Positions 11,248-23,807 of a DNA stretch of 64,000 nt are shown here, one piece after another. Location: the NCBI GenBank assembly GCA_007644065.1, contig VJWN01000013.1, forward strand, positions 62,001-126,000, given 5' to 3'. The position numbers and the translations under genes are program-made. Under the pieces are notes generated by a model, which worked only from the letters and a program-made list of their open reading frames with translations, had not been told where the DNA came from and did not search any database. Each line of letters opens with the position of its first letter. The first letter of the stretch is position 1. The DNA is from Margaritispora aquatica (Eukaryota; Ascomycota; Leotiomycetes; Helotiales; Discinellaceae).

Positions 11248-12737
11248 TCATGATATGCTCTGAGAGTTTGCTGTAAACATCCCAATCGGATCGTAAGTCT
11301 GCTTCAAAGCCTTCAACCTCGCATACCCTGCTCCATATAGTCTCACACTCCACTGTGATTCCGTCAATCCCGTGCCCCTATAGTTGCCAAAGCCTCTCAG
11401 AGCCCACCCCTTGGATGTCAACGCATTTTCAAATGGAATCATCAAGCCTCTCGCATACGCAACACCATCGCTGGGTACGGTGTTGTTGTTGACTTTTCAT
11501 TCATGTCCAACCTTATCAGCCACAGATTCTGTCCATGTATATACGAGCTCTGCGCATCGGTGATGTTCGCAAACATACCTCCCCAAAGATCAATCAAACC
11601 TGAATTTGACAGGTCGGATCTGCCGGTGGAGCCAGTTGTAGCCGTGAAGAGAGTTGAAATAAGGTCGTACGTCAAGAGTTGCGAGGTAGTAAGTGTCAGG
11701 GATTGAATGTAGAATGATCGACCTGCTGAGCTTCCACCACCAGCGGAGTCCGTACCAGGTGCAATGATGACTTCCTGGGCCCAAAACTCATGTTGGGACT
11801 TAGCTATGGAAGGCTGCCCGTTGACAGCGATAAGCCGATTCTTCAAGGGCAGAATCATGGCATCAAAGTTCGCTGGGTTGCCATAGTAGTAATTGTAGCC
11901 ACTGTAAGGAGCTGTGGAAAGCGTCCAGCGGAATGCCCAAGTTGGAGGGGCTTCGTTCAATGCGAAGTCCTGGATCACGAGCAACGATTTGATCCCTGTG
12001 TCAAGTATTTTGTTGCCAAGTTTGAGGGTAAAGCTAATGACGTTTGGATAGACTGGTTTCCATGTTTTGACGGTCAATGAAGTCATCACGCCAAAGGACG
12101 ATGCGGCCCCTTGAATAGCCCAGAATAGATCCGAACCGGCCGTTGCATTGACGATAGTGCCATTGTAGAGCATTACCTCCACAGAAACAAGATAGTCCAT
12201 GGGCGTTCCGAGAAAACGAGAGGTGCTGCCAAAGCCACCACCAATAACAGAGCCTGCGAATCCAACATGGCCATGTCGGACGTGAGGAAAGTGTTGCCCA
12301 GCTGTCGTCCAAAGTTATTTCATGGCCGGACCAACACGAATACCGCATCCAACTGTCAGCAACTGGGTATTTGTATCATAAGATGCCGAGTTAAATGCAG
12401 CCAGATTGACGATCAGATTTCCAGGATTGCCGAAGCCAAACGCAACGAAAGAGTGTCCGCCTGCAAGAGGGGACACTGTGACTGATGCATTTCTAGCACA
12501 AGCGAGGGTTGCTGCGAGTTGAACCTTGTTCATAGGATGAGAGACTGCTGCTGGCTCTGGGGTGAAGCGAAGCTGCCATGGTGTAGTTTCTGCCACCCAA
12601 GTACTGTTTCCTTGGTAATAAGTGAGAACATTGGCAGCAGCTAAGCATTCCGAAAGAGAAGTCACTACAGTAACAGATATTGCAAGCGAGAGTAGCACAA
12701 ATAGGAACAAATACGTCGACTGAAGTGATGAGTACAT
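11248..12737 (-). pseudogene. Secreted FAD-linked oxidoreductase (BBE-like) pseudogene
   Basis: Nearly full-length flavoprotein of the berberine-bridge/PCMH-type FAD oxidase family, which oxidises sugars or secondary metabolites, usually outside the cell. The ATG at 12737 opens a signal peptide (MYSSLQSTYLFLFVLLSL...). The FAD-binding domain contains LAGGHSFVAFGFGNPGN and SVIGGGFGSTSRFLGTP, and the GGHS His is the usual covalent-FAD position. The reading frame stops at TAA 12315-12317, where the family has 'MKYLW' (seen: MK, stop, LWTTAGQHFPHVR). It then continues in the same frame to about 11500. There a one-base frameshift in the (AAC)n region (11488-11500) moves to the frame reading NNNTVPSDGVAYARGLMIPF. 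The C-terminus is YDPIGMFTANSQSIS at 11248, as expected for the family. Two lesions in well-kept sequence indicate recent loss. Confidence 0.87.
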
Positions 12738-14222
12738 GCTTGGTGTAGGGGGCAGATTGATTGAGGTAACGATTGTCATGAGCCATGTTGACATTTATAC
12801 CCAGCCGTACCTGTCAAGTATCCCTTCAACTTCAAGTCTTCAGGTGGTCAAGCATTATTTCAAGAACGCCATGGTCCAAAATCTCTCTCGTCTTGATGTC
12901 AATACTTTGAAGAAGGCGCAAAACAGGCATACCTGTAGGTCGCGAGATGCCATTGCATAGATTACCTTTGCGCCTCAAATTCAACTTACCACTCTTACCT
13001 TGGCTGTATGATCTTGTGGGAGAGATATATAGTGTTTCTCGGCCCAGCTGGCTAAAATCGATATCTTGCATATGCGGTGGAATGGCTAATCCCGATATAA
13101 ACGAAGATCAAATAGTGCCTCCTCGCTAGCAATTTGGTATTACGGAAATGTTCTAAATATTTTTGCTATTCTCCCTAGCTAAACCAGATGAGTTTTCAGT
13201 ATAACAAGTCAAAATAAAGCAGAATTTAAGCAAGTAGTTCGTTGATCGCTTCGAAGTGTTGAACTCTTGGTCGGCTCGCTTATCAAGTCGTGTTGGTAGA
13301 CATCCCTGTTTCTTCTCATGCAACTCGGCTCGGGCCATCCCCATTCCTGACGAATGATTCCCCCTCTGGTGAATGGATAGTATAGAAGGAATTATCGTGG
13401 AGATAGGGGAAGGAAAGCTTGCTTATGGCAAGGAGACCGAGAAACTGAGCGTTCGACCTTTGCTGCACGGCATGGTGTGCTGTGGCATTGATTAACTGTA
13501 AAATTTTTGCCAGCATGAAGATATGATACTTGATGTATATATAATTCGTGAAATATTCATAAATTGAAAAAAGATCATTAAAGATTGGGGCGATGTCGGT
13601 AGAGTTTGAAAATACATGTTTAGAGTACAATATAGGGTTTCTTGGTATTTGGATACTAGCCTCTGAAAACACAGCATGTCGCGCAGAGAAGGCAGGACAG
13701 GCTATAGAGTTAGTTATAAAGTTACAACTAAAGTTTTAGCTTAATTTCCTAAACACAACTTGTGCCAGTCATTTGTGATGTACGTGTTCGATTTTGTCCC
13801 TGATAGTAGTTTGTCTTGGAATTGAAAGCAAGCTTGTCAAACAAAGCTCCGCGTGAGATATATATATATATATGAATTAAAAGTCGATTTCGTCCATTTA
13901 TGTCTTTGAAACCGAAGTAGTGACGCAAGCCTTTTCTGACTGGGTGACTTGATAGACAGCCGGGGGAATCGTCATGGGAATTTAATTTGAATGACCAAGA
14001 ACAGATGACTTCAATCTGGGATGGAACCTTCGCTACCGTCATGCGATGAAGGTGGTGTTGAGTTTTCGTAAATATTCCAGGTGAATTATTTGGTGCAGAA
14101 AGAAGTATATATTCAGCTCCTCGAGCCTTTCTAAAGCTTCTCAAAACAAAACGAGCAACTCAACATCAAACACCTTCCGAACCAAACCCACAATTCAAGC
14201 TCAGCACAACGTATCGGACGTC
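12738..14222. other. Intergenic with TA repeat
   Basis: No gene could be supported. A (TA)n tract lies at 13858-13873. Open frames at 13316-13672 and 13749-14144 (minus) are AT-rich and show no conserved motif. Confidence 0.4.
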
Positions 14223-14640
14223 ATGGACCATGCGGCAGAGAGTAACGCAATACACTCCACATCATTGGAACAAACAGAATTGCGAGGCTGGCGCGTTCCA
14301 GAACTGGCTAATGGTGATCTTGAGATGGGAGACTTCACCGGACCAGCAGATAAGCAACGTGATGGGTTAGAAATACTTAAGAAGCTCTTCCCCAGCATTG
14401 AGGAGGTATATCTTGTTCTGGGGGATTACGAAGATCAATTATTCGAACTAACCAGCGCCAAAGTATGCGAGAAGAGTAAAGATTCGACCTGCGACTGATG
14501 TGTTCATTGAAAATTGGCAAGTTTACGTTGAGAATTACAGGGAAGATATGCGTCAGATGGATCTGAGAGCTGATGGCTCAATTGCAGAAGCTCACGGAGC
14601 GTTATTCACTTTCAAGGAAGTGTATTGTGGTGGTTGACTC
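14223..14640 (+). pseudogene. Possible 2EXR C-terminal fragment
   Basis: From the ATG at 14223 an open frame includes LKKLFPSIEEVYLVLGD, resembling the mid/C-terminal 'L..FP.LE.LYLVLGD' part of 2EXR proteins. After SAKVCEK the sense shifts to another frame that reads KIRPATDVFIENWQVYVENY and continues to about 14635 (stop after KEVYCGG). No N-terminal 2EXR signature precedes it. I read it as a truncated, frameshifted relic. It could instead be an unrelated small gene with an unseen intron. Confidence 0.4.
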
Positions 14641-14969
14641 GTTTATTCACTGACGGAGTTTGTGGAGTCAGATATCGATCGTCTCCTTCCTACTGGTATT
14701 CAAGGATGAATATCGAGCCCAATGGCATTGATAATGCAGAGTTGAAGTCTGATGGGAAGCTTCTGCTATATAGATGTGTGACGGATAGTGCGTCGGGCTA
14801 TGCTACTTGGAACTTTCGGCTAAGCGAGAAAACACTTGGCATTTCTCATACTGGACTTCGCCATAAGCATTTAGATTGCCTCAACTGACATTCGTATCTT
14901 CTTCAACGAAATCGAGTCAACTTTCATAGATTAATAATCCACCACGCTCGAACCCTCTCAAAGTCCAAA
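14641..14969. other. Short gap between relics
   Basis: The plus frame at 14625-14888 is open but shows no family motif. It may be further eroded relic sequence. Confidence 0.3.
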
Positions 14970-15430
14970 ATGGGCAACCCACACTCAGACCAGTATTCGC
15001 TCTTCCTGCCCCACCCCACAACAATCTTCCACCTATTTCCCCTTCCCGCCACAGAGCTCTGTCTCAAAATCAAAAGAACTTGCTCCGTCGCCGAATATTA
15101 TGGCGATCCACAGCGACCTCTCAACCCTTGTCACTCATTGCCCTCCCTCACGCAACCTCCGGCACATTGCTGTCAACTCAGGTGAACGACACAGGGAGTT
15201 GCAGCTAGATATCCAATTACCTAACGTCTTCCCGCGACTAGAGACGGATGTTCACCCTGGTGCTTGATGACAACGACTGCGTCGCCAAGCCGGTAGTGGT
15301 GAGGAAGAGTCCGGGGAGATTGAGGAGGGGGATGCTCGTTACGTTGTTGGAGATTGGAGAGGCGTGTAGTGAGGATTTGAGAAGACCAAAGATGGAGACG
15401 GATACGATGTTTAGGTGGTGGAATGGGAGG
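14970..15430 (+). pseudogene. 2EXR-family N-terminal relic
   Basis: From the ATG at 14970 the frame reads TTIFHLFPLPATELCLKI, a clear match to the 2EXR entry motif 'FHLFP.LPTELRLKIW'. It runs on to SVAEYYGDP, corresponding to 'RVVEIYYD'. The frame then shifts: at about 15150-15240 another frame gives LRHIAVNSGERHRELQL and FPRLETDVHP, resembling the 'LLHVNRESREVAL' helix. A later open frame (15248-15433) shows no clear family sequence. Several frameshifts mean no functional product. Confidence 0.6.
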
Positions 15431-16060
15431 TGATATTTGATGTGATGAGGGTGGAGAATGGCAGGTTGGCCGCTGGGAGTTGGTCAGATTTGATGGACAG
15501 GAGGATGCGGATCACATAAGAGACATGCGCATTGGCGAGTTAGCTTATTGCTCCTAGTTCGCATCTTACATCGCCCCAAGATCCATCTGGATACAATCGG
15601 CAGTGGCTTCAAAGCTGCAGTAGTAGCGAGATCTATCATCACGAAGTTCACGCCGTTGACCAGAGACGAAAATGAGAGAAGAGCAACTCGAAACACAACA
15701 ACATTAAATACATAAATTACAAGCCTCGTGCTACCCATAGGTATTTGCTGAAACTGTCGAGTATGCATCGTACTTTCAAATGTACAGTTTTAACATCTCA
15801 TCAAGCCGAACTTCACCACCGATTCAACAACGACAAAGTAAACAACAGAGATTCCAGGAGGCATGAGAACCACGAAGAGTCGCCGATATCTTTCATCAAG
15901 ATGATGTCCCTCCCAGCAGTGCGTCCCCCACTACCTGAATTACTTAACGAAGAACTAATGTACAAAACACCCAATTAAACGTCAACCCCCGTTCTTGTGA
16001 AATGTTCGACATCAGCAAAACTACATCCCAAGTCCACGAGTGAAAAAAAAAATTGATTGG
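15431..16060. other. Intergenic
   Basis: No coding signal was recognised. Short frames overlap on both strands. Confidence 0.4.
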
Positions 16061-16997
16061 GCGGTTTTCGATCTGTTTCCCACTTTGTCGACGGAACTGC
16101 GTTTGAAGATCGTAGGTTGCACGCCACACATAGAGAACCAATGCGCTAATGAGTCTCTGTAGCGGGAGACGACTCTTCCAAGTGCATGAGCTGTAGAAAT
16201 TGAATGGATTGGCCATTGATGGGAAGCAGACATGTAACACCTGGTCTCCTGGGTGTCAATTGCGAGGCGCAAACGATCTTTATAAAGAAATATTCGCTAT
16301 TTGCCGGTACATCCAATCAGATACATTCATCAGGCAGTATTGTGAAGGGGGTCCAGGTACGAGTTTGGACCATTATCACGGCCCTGATGCAGACATATCG
16401 GGGTACAAGCTCTGTTACTTCAATGTTGAAATTCATACACTGTACATCAACCCAGCTTCTTCAGCTTCACTGATCCAAGGTGCCTGGAGACAGAAGTCAA
16501 ATGTCAAGCACTATAGGAGAGCTCGAAGCTATACTACACATTCAATCAATGCCCTCAAGTAGATTGAATGCTTGTCCGAGCTTCGCTACTTAGCTGGTCT
16601 GGATGAGGAACGGCATGACGCATGTTATCCGTTGGTATTCATTATGACTGAGAGAACTCCATGTCAAGCCAACGCGGCGCCTATCTTGCAATTCCCTAGA
16701 TTGGGATCCTTTGAACTGGTTGATGATGGATAACCGATTTCCAGCGTTTGAATGGTTTCAATACGCAAAATCGCTAAATGGCTATGTGATGGAGATGGGC
16801 CTGGATAATGTCACGCCTGACAAATCTCTACATGTACCGTTATGGAATCTCTAGCATTGCTGAAGTACCAGATGCTTCTTAGTAATTGCAAGGCATCGCT
16901 CGGTATTAAGCGTGCAATACGTGGAGGTCGAACGCCCCACAAGCTTCGAAAAGCAGCCTCTCACCATCATTCATGGGACCGAGTGACCAGGAGAATA
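16061..16997 (+). pseudogene. 2EXR-family relic, full length but frame-broken
   Basis: Pieces of a 2EXR gene lie in the right order but in different frames. They are: FDLFPTLSTELRLKI (from about 16067); AVEIEWIGH then a stop (about 16190); LLGVNCEAQTIFIKKYSLF (about 16245-16305, the 'L..VNREA..IFLK.Y' helix); CYFNVEIHTLYINPA (about 16410); then after a stop IECLSELRYLAGLDEERHD. Farther on come FPAFEWFQYAKSLNGYVMEM and DNVTPDKSLHVPLWNL (about 16735-16850), and finally VQYVEVERPTSFEKQPLTII (about 16915-16970). The span of about 310 codons matches a complete ancestral gene. Multiple stops and shifts make it a clear pseudogene. Confidence 0.7.
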
Positions 16998-17207
16998 TCA
17001 GGAAACTTAAGGTATATAGTATTATGTGGCGTTGATGCAAAAATGAAGCTTGCCTACGTTTGGGCCATACAATGTTTTGGCATAGAATTTGGCACTACAG
17101 GATTAGTATAGAATGAACAAAGAGTTATAGCAAAGCTCACAGCATATTCTTCATCTCTCGTATCCTTGAGCACTCAATGTAGACATCCTGAAATGTGTTG
17201 CTGAAGT

Positions 17208-18355
17208 TTAAGGTGGTACATTCTCATCAATGGGCACTATAGCATCTTCCGTGTGATGCTTTTTGGGTTTGATCACCACCAGAATGACCATTCCAACCAC
17301 AAGCAAAATCAGAAGAAATATGATCCTTCGCTTCGTACCCTTCTTCTGATAAGTTGAGGCTACTTTGAGCTCCTTATCCGCTTCTTTCACATCGGTGGCC
17401 ATCCTTTCTACATTGTAGTCTATTCGATCCAGCATGGTTCCTTGGTCAATAATCATTGCCTGCAATTCCTTGAATATATCTGCCAATTCGATGATGCCCT
17501 GCGCGATGTCGGTAATTTCTCTTTCCCTTTGCATAATCGCTGCATCGTTGGAGGTCAGTTGTTTTTGTGACGTTTGTTGAAGAGTTGACTGTGAGTATGA
17601 TTTATCGGCGTCAGACTCCATTAGGGATGGGTCATTATAGTTGTTGTACAAAGGAGTTGAGGATCTATCGATAGATGGGTTCATTCCACTCAAACCTCGC
17701 AGTTCTGCAAATATTAGCTAGGATCTCGCCCCTTCAAGTATACACTTACTCTTCAAGTATGCGCTCTGCTTTTTCCTGAATCCTGCACTGGCCTCCTGGA
17801 CACGACCTGCCAAGGAGATCTGAATATTCTTGGCCATGGTCTCTTCCCCTTTACTGATTCCACCCTGTTGTTTATTCTCTCGAACCATCTGTTCTACTCG
17901 CTGAATTGCTTTCTGACAGTCGTGAAACCCTCTTGTGATGTCCTGTGTCAAGCTCTCTATATCTGCCTCCTCACCCTTCTTAACATCCTCATCATCGAAT
18001 CCTGGTAATACATGCTTCTGGTGAAGCTTTTCTAATTTCTGACTTTTCGTTGCAATATCCACCAAGTATTCCGTCACTTCGTCCGAAATATCCGCCCATC
18101 GCGGAGGTAGAAGGTCCATCTCTATCACGGCATCTCCATCATCATCAAATGCGCCGGCAGACATGAGCCCCTGTCGCTCCGAGGTACCGGATGGAGTTGC
18201 TGAGCTAAAGCCATTGCCAGAGGAACTGTATTTGGACTTCTTGGCTGGATGATGTGCATAGGATTGGCGGTAGGAAATGTAGCTATTCAGAAGTCAGTTA
18301 ATGCATTGACATACGTGGAGGCTGGGAAGTACAGGTTGGTACGATCGCGCCACAT
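17208..18355 (-). CDS. TLG2: Qa-SNARE Tlg2 (syntaxin-16 type)
   Basis: Syntaxin of the trans-Golgi/endosome that drives fusion of endosome-derived vesicles with the TGN. Three exons join in frame: 18355-18333 (23 nt), 18282-17750 and 17704-17208, giving 350 aa. The first exon and junction encode MWRDRTNLYISYRQSY, which matches the short N-peptide that Tlg2 uses to bind the SM protein Vps45 (yeast has a near-identical R-D-R-T-N-L start). An Habc region follows at about residues 65-185. The SNARE motif lies at about 240-300, with the zero-layer Gln in IIDQGTMLDRIDYNVERM. A C-terminal membrane anchor (IIFLLILLVVGMVILVVI) and a short lumenal tail complete it. Starting at the longer-exon ATG (18164) would lose the N-peptide, so the three-exon model is preferred. 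Confidence 0.95.
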
Positions 18356-18890
18356 CTTTACGATATTATGACGCCAGTATGGGCAGAAGCTGGTGATAGC
18401 TTCAAGCAGATGGTAGGAAGGTAGCTAGAAAAATTGATGATGTTGTTTTCAATAATAACATGTTGTAGAGTCTTGACTCTTCCTTGCATTGAGCATTGAG
18501 CATTGAGCTTTCGTAGCTCTCGAAGCTCTCCCTTGAGGTAAGGCTGATAAATACAGTTCGGCAGAATTACCAAAGCGGCAACGGAATGGAACCCTATCCA
18601 CAAGGCCAACAAAATACCTGCACAGGGCATGAGGCTCCTAAGGTAGGTGAGGTAAGGCAGGCTGGCTACAGAGTTCAAACCAAGGATTCACCGGTCTCCG
18701 TACCTTAGGCATGTTTTTGTCCACTTCCCTCCATCCCCACCAAAGGCAATCATCAACAACATCAGGAAGTTATTCTGATTCCACAAAGACAACGACGAAC
18801 AACAATCTCTAGCTCCATAGTCTCTGACGTATTTGGTGCCTTTAGCAAACACTTACTCAACTCCTCAATCCTCACTATCAAACGTTCAGC
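18356..18890. promoter_or_regulatory. Divergent promoter TLG2 / calmodulin
   Basis: A 535-bp spacer between head-to-head genes. It contains a heptamer tandem repeat (GCATTGA x3, 18486-18508) and AGGTAGGTGAGGTAAGG at about 18641. The stretch nearest calmodulin (18715-18890) is C/A-rich, as is typical of strong fungal promoters. No specific factor site is claimed. Confidence 0.5.
18486..18508. repeat. Heptamer tandem repeat (GCATTGA x3)
   Basis: Three perfect consecutive copies of GCATTGA plus GC lie in the TLG2/calmodulin spacer. Significance unknown. Confidence 0.9.
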
Positions 18891-19829
<939 letters not shown>

Positions 19830-20594
19830 AATTGTTTTTGTGTGGATTCTTTCGAGTACAAGGCGAGCGAGCGGGCATCGGTTTTGCACAAGTTGGTGCT
19901 TTGGACAGTCGAGGATGCGAGGAAGCCTTTGCTTGAGCAAAAGCTGGAGACGCACCACCTCAAATCACCTTTACAATGATATCCTTTCAAATATATCTCG
20001 TTTTGAAGTCGTTCCACGGTTGATTGGCGAAGCTCACTAGGCATGCGATGGGTTTCTGCTTCTATTGTTGTTCTTGTGCTATGACGAATGATGCTCACCA
20101 AGATACCCTGCTTCCTACCTATAAATTATTAGGAGAAATTGCAATCCTTGCTCGGATGCTCCTATTTTCAAGCTATGTCCAGGGCACAAGTACCAATATG
20201 ATTTACGATTATTAAAAAGGACTTTATAGTTCTATCACCCCTCCAAACTCCCCAAACTAAACTACCCCACCAAGCTGCCCATGCCAAGCGATTAGCATGC
20301 GGAATGTTTGTTGGAGCCCCTGACCTCGGACTTGGTCTTAGACCTTATTATCTGACACCAATCTGTCTTGGGTATCTCTAACAACTCATCACCATAGGCA
20401 CAAGTTCCACTTGTAGCCTCAATACCAGTTCCATCTCCCTTGTTACGCTCTCTATAGTCTTCTTGTTTGTAGTTATATCTGCCAATTCCCATCAACTCTG
20501 TAACAACAATCATCTCGATTCCCATATCTACAAGTTATGCAACAGTAAGTTTGAATAGTGTACTATCTACGTTATTGCGCCATACTTTTACACA
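19830..20594. other. Intergenic (calmodulin 3' flank, mannosidase promoter)
   Basis: Holds the calmodulin 3' region and the upstream region of the mannosidase. No additional gene was recognised. Confidence 0.5.
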
Positions 20595-22470
20595 ATGCCC
20601 GCCATACGAAGATGGCGTGTAGCAGCTCTCGCCCTCATATTCACAATCACGACTCTATACTACCTAACGCAGCCACGAAATACATGGAACTATGGCTACT
20701 CAGCATATATCCCATCGACGGGGCAGCCTCTCCCCAAGGACTCCCAGGCGCATTGGGTGAAGCTTCCAGAAAGATACCCAGTGAAGACTTTAATGGCTCT
20801 GCCATCAGGGCGCGCAGAAAAGATACCTGCTGTGCAGGTTCCCAAGCCGGCTGAGGACGGGAAACAAAAGGTCGAGCGTCTGCGGAGGAGAGAGGTGGTC
20901 AAGGAGAGCTTCAATCATAGTTGGACGGGATACAAGAAAAATGCCTGGCTACGAGACGAGGTTGCGCCGATGTCTGGGAGGTATAAGGACACGTTTGGTG
21001 GCTGGGCTGCGACGTTGGTCGATGCATTGGATACGCTGTGGATTATGGGCATGAAGGAGGATTTTGAGACTGCTGTGAAGGCATCGGAATCGATTGATTT
21101 TACCACCACGGACACGAAGGATATTAATGTTTTTGAGACGACGATTAGGTATTTGGGTGGATTTTTGGCGGCGTATGATATTAGCGATGCAAAGTATCCA
21201 GTGCTGCTTAAGAAGGCAACGGAGGTTGGAGATTTGTTGATGAGTTGTTTTGATACCCCGAATAGAATGCCAATCACTAGGTGGGATTGGCAGAAGTGAG
21301 TGATCCAATCTCTCAAATACACCAGAAGCTAACCTCCACAGATATGGCACAGGAGCTGCACAGACAGCACCAGAGAGGATGCTAGTGTCTGAAATTGGAT
21401 CTTTGAGTTTGGAATTCACCAGACTATCCCAATTGACGGGAGATAAGAAATATTATGATGCAGTGCAACGCATTGGTGATGTGTTTGAAGAGTCTCAAAA
21501 CTCAACCAAATTGCCTGGCTTATGGCCAGTCAGTATTAATGCAGCTAAGCCAGATTTCAAGGAAGATACTTTCTTTAGTCTAGGAGGAATGTCGGATTCT
21601 CTATACGAGTATTTTCCTAAGCAGTATCTGCTTCTGGGTGGACGATTGGCTCAGCCTAGGACTTTATATGAGAAATTTATCGATGTAGCAAAAGAGAACC
21701 TATTCTTTCGCTTCTACAATCCGGAAAACCAAAATATCACTGCTTCTGGTGATATTCGAGTCAAAGATTCTGGGCAAGCTGTCTTGCTCCCTCGCAGTCA
21801 GCATCTGACCTGCTTTACCGGAGGAATGGTCGGCCTCGCATCCAAGATCTTCAATCGCCCAGCAGACCTCGTTCTCGCGGAGGAACTTACACAAGGCTGC
21901 ATATGGGCATACGATTCAAACATCAATGGTATCATGCCCGAGATCTACACCGTGATGCCTTGTCCCAAGAACTACGAATGCAAATGGGATGACAAAGTCT
22001 GGCACGACAAGCTCAACGAGAACTACCCCCACAAGGACGCAGTTTCCGAGCCCGAAATCACAGCTCACATCACCAAGCTCATCAGCGAGACACGTTTCCC
22101 CAAAGGCTTCACAGCCATCGACGACAGGCGGTACATCCTGCGTCCCGAGGCCATCGAGTCCGTCTTCCTCATGTACCGCATGACAGGCAAACAGATGTAC
22201 GCCGACGCTGCGTGGCGCATGTTCCAGGCCATCGAGAAAGTGAGCCGCACGGATATTGCTGCCGCAGCGCTACTGGATATCACGGTGCCGAAAAGTAGTG
22301 GTAAGTCGGGCGATGTAGGCATTGAGCACCAGAAGATGGATAGCATGGAGAGCTTCTGGTTGGCGGAGACGTTGAAGTACTTCTATTTGGTGTTTGATGA
22401 GTGGGAGGGAGTGAGTCTGGATGAGTATGTGTTGAATACGGAGGCGCATCCTTTGAGGAGGCCGAAATGA
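20595..22470 (+). CDS. Class I alpha-1,2-mannosidase (GH47)
   Basis: Glycoside hydrolase family 47 enzyme that trims alpha-1,2-mannoses from N-glycans in the ER/Golgi. Two exons (20595-21295 and 21342-22470) give 609 aa; the 46-nt intron splits the Lys codon in WDWQK-YGTG. A type II signal anchor lies at residues about 9-25 (VAALALIFTITTLYYL), followed by a stem. The catalytic (alpha/alpha)6 barrel then covers the rest. Conserved segments include FGGWAATLVDALDTLWIMG, ETTIRYLGGFLAAYD, HLTCFTGGMVGLA, YILRPEAIESVFLMYR and MDSMESFWLAETLKYFYLVF. Acidic residues in those blocks are the family's catalytic and Ca2+-binding positions. Length and anchor fit a Golgi/ER enzyme. It could act in glycoprotein quality control or normal maturation; the sequence does not decide. 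Confidence 0.95.
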
Positions 22471-23807
22471 GTTGGTCGTACGATGAGGGAAGGCTTTGTT
22501 CTGATATAGTATATATATATATATACCCTGCAATAGACTTTATTGTGATGACTCAACCTGAACTCGACACTGTTTATTTCATTCTTGACTGCTTGATTCA
22601 CCTATCGGATCTTTAATCACTGAATCGCTATATCTTTCCATTCCCGTTCTTAATTATGCTGAGTCATCGATTTACTTCAAGTATTTATAAACTCATACAA
22701 CATTCTGTACCTACCATGATGCAAACCTGTATATGGACAACTAATGATCACGAGCCTATTTCTTTTTCTTTGAGGCTTGCCGGGCTTTTCAATCACGTTA
22801 CTTATTGGCATCTAAGTAAATTGTGCAAGTTGGGTAATACCACCTTCATTGTCTTGTAGATTCGATTTACCAGCGCTCAAGATGTGAGCGAGTTATATAA
22901 CAAAATGACAACGGCGGACACGATGGAAGAATTGACAACAGTTTGTTCTGTTTACGCTTGACTTTGGAAATGGGCGAGTTACATCCCACTTGAAATACTC
23001 CGGTCATGTGAAGTCGTGTGCCTTATCTTAGTCAGTTTTGGGTCCTAGATTCGTGCTTTATCCACCTCATAGTGCAATCTGAGAATTTGTGACATTTGTG
23101 ACGATCTCAGCTGGGTGTTTGGGAGCTTAGCATTTGCGTCGACATAACTTGGGGTGGGGGCAAGCGTTATAGGATCTCTTGACTTGACAGCCATTTCCAT
23201 TCAACACCTGACAGTAGCAGCGAGCTCCGTGTTCAAGGCCACAGAGGTGTGCTGAATATCTTCAATATCGAGATCTTCTTTTAGGCGAAAACTGTCCCTA
23301 GAGGTAAAAGACGACTGTAGGGAATAGAGTTGTGTTGTAGCAATGACGATGTGAGTTTACGGGTCTCGACATAGTTGAAAGCGCACGAGATTAATGGATT
23401 GTTACGTCAGCTTAGGTGCGTTGCGAGCTCGAGGCTTTACATGGAACGAGATCGTAAAGGGGATGGTGCGTTACGGTGCTCGAAGTGCTGGGCTTAGTGG
23501 CTGAGGCTGGTGAAAACTACTTTCGTCAATTGGGAGAGTTCATTTTGAGACAGATGGAATTGTTGTATTGTATGAATTGAACATCAAGTAAAATTCACAC
23601 GGGGCTTTGCTTGGAGATAATAGAGAAGTTCGATGTCGACAAAGTATTGAAATTGATATGAGTAAACAAGACTTCAAGTATACGATAACTCATCTAACGC
23701 CAAATCCCTTCCTGGATCTCCTGTGTCCCAAACCGTGCAAGATATCTATGCCATGATCACTCATCTCCAACTCCAGACTCCTGTGTACCCAAATGGTAAA
23801 CAAATAC
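22471..23807. other. Intergenic between convergent genes
   Basis: Two convergent genes end here, yet the spacer is 1.3 kb. A (TA)n tract lies at 22510-22525. No gene, tRNA or repeat family was seen in the remainder; short open frames have no motif. Confidence 0.4.

Noticed and set aside
13749..14144. 131-codon minus frame
   Set aside because: It is AT-rich, crosses a TA repeat and has no motif or splice partner.
1..17000. Transposon-driven decay
   Set aside because: I looked for transposase or reverse-transcriptase motifs and terminal repeats in the pseudogene-rich segment and saw none.
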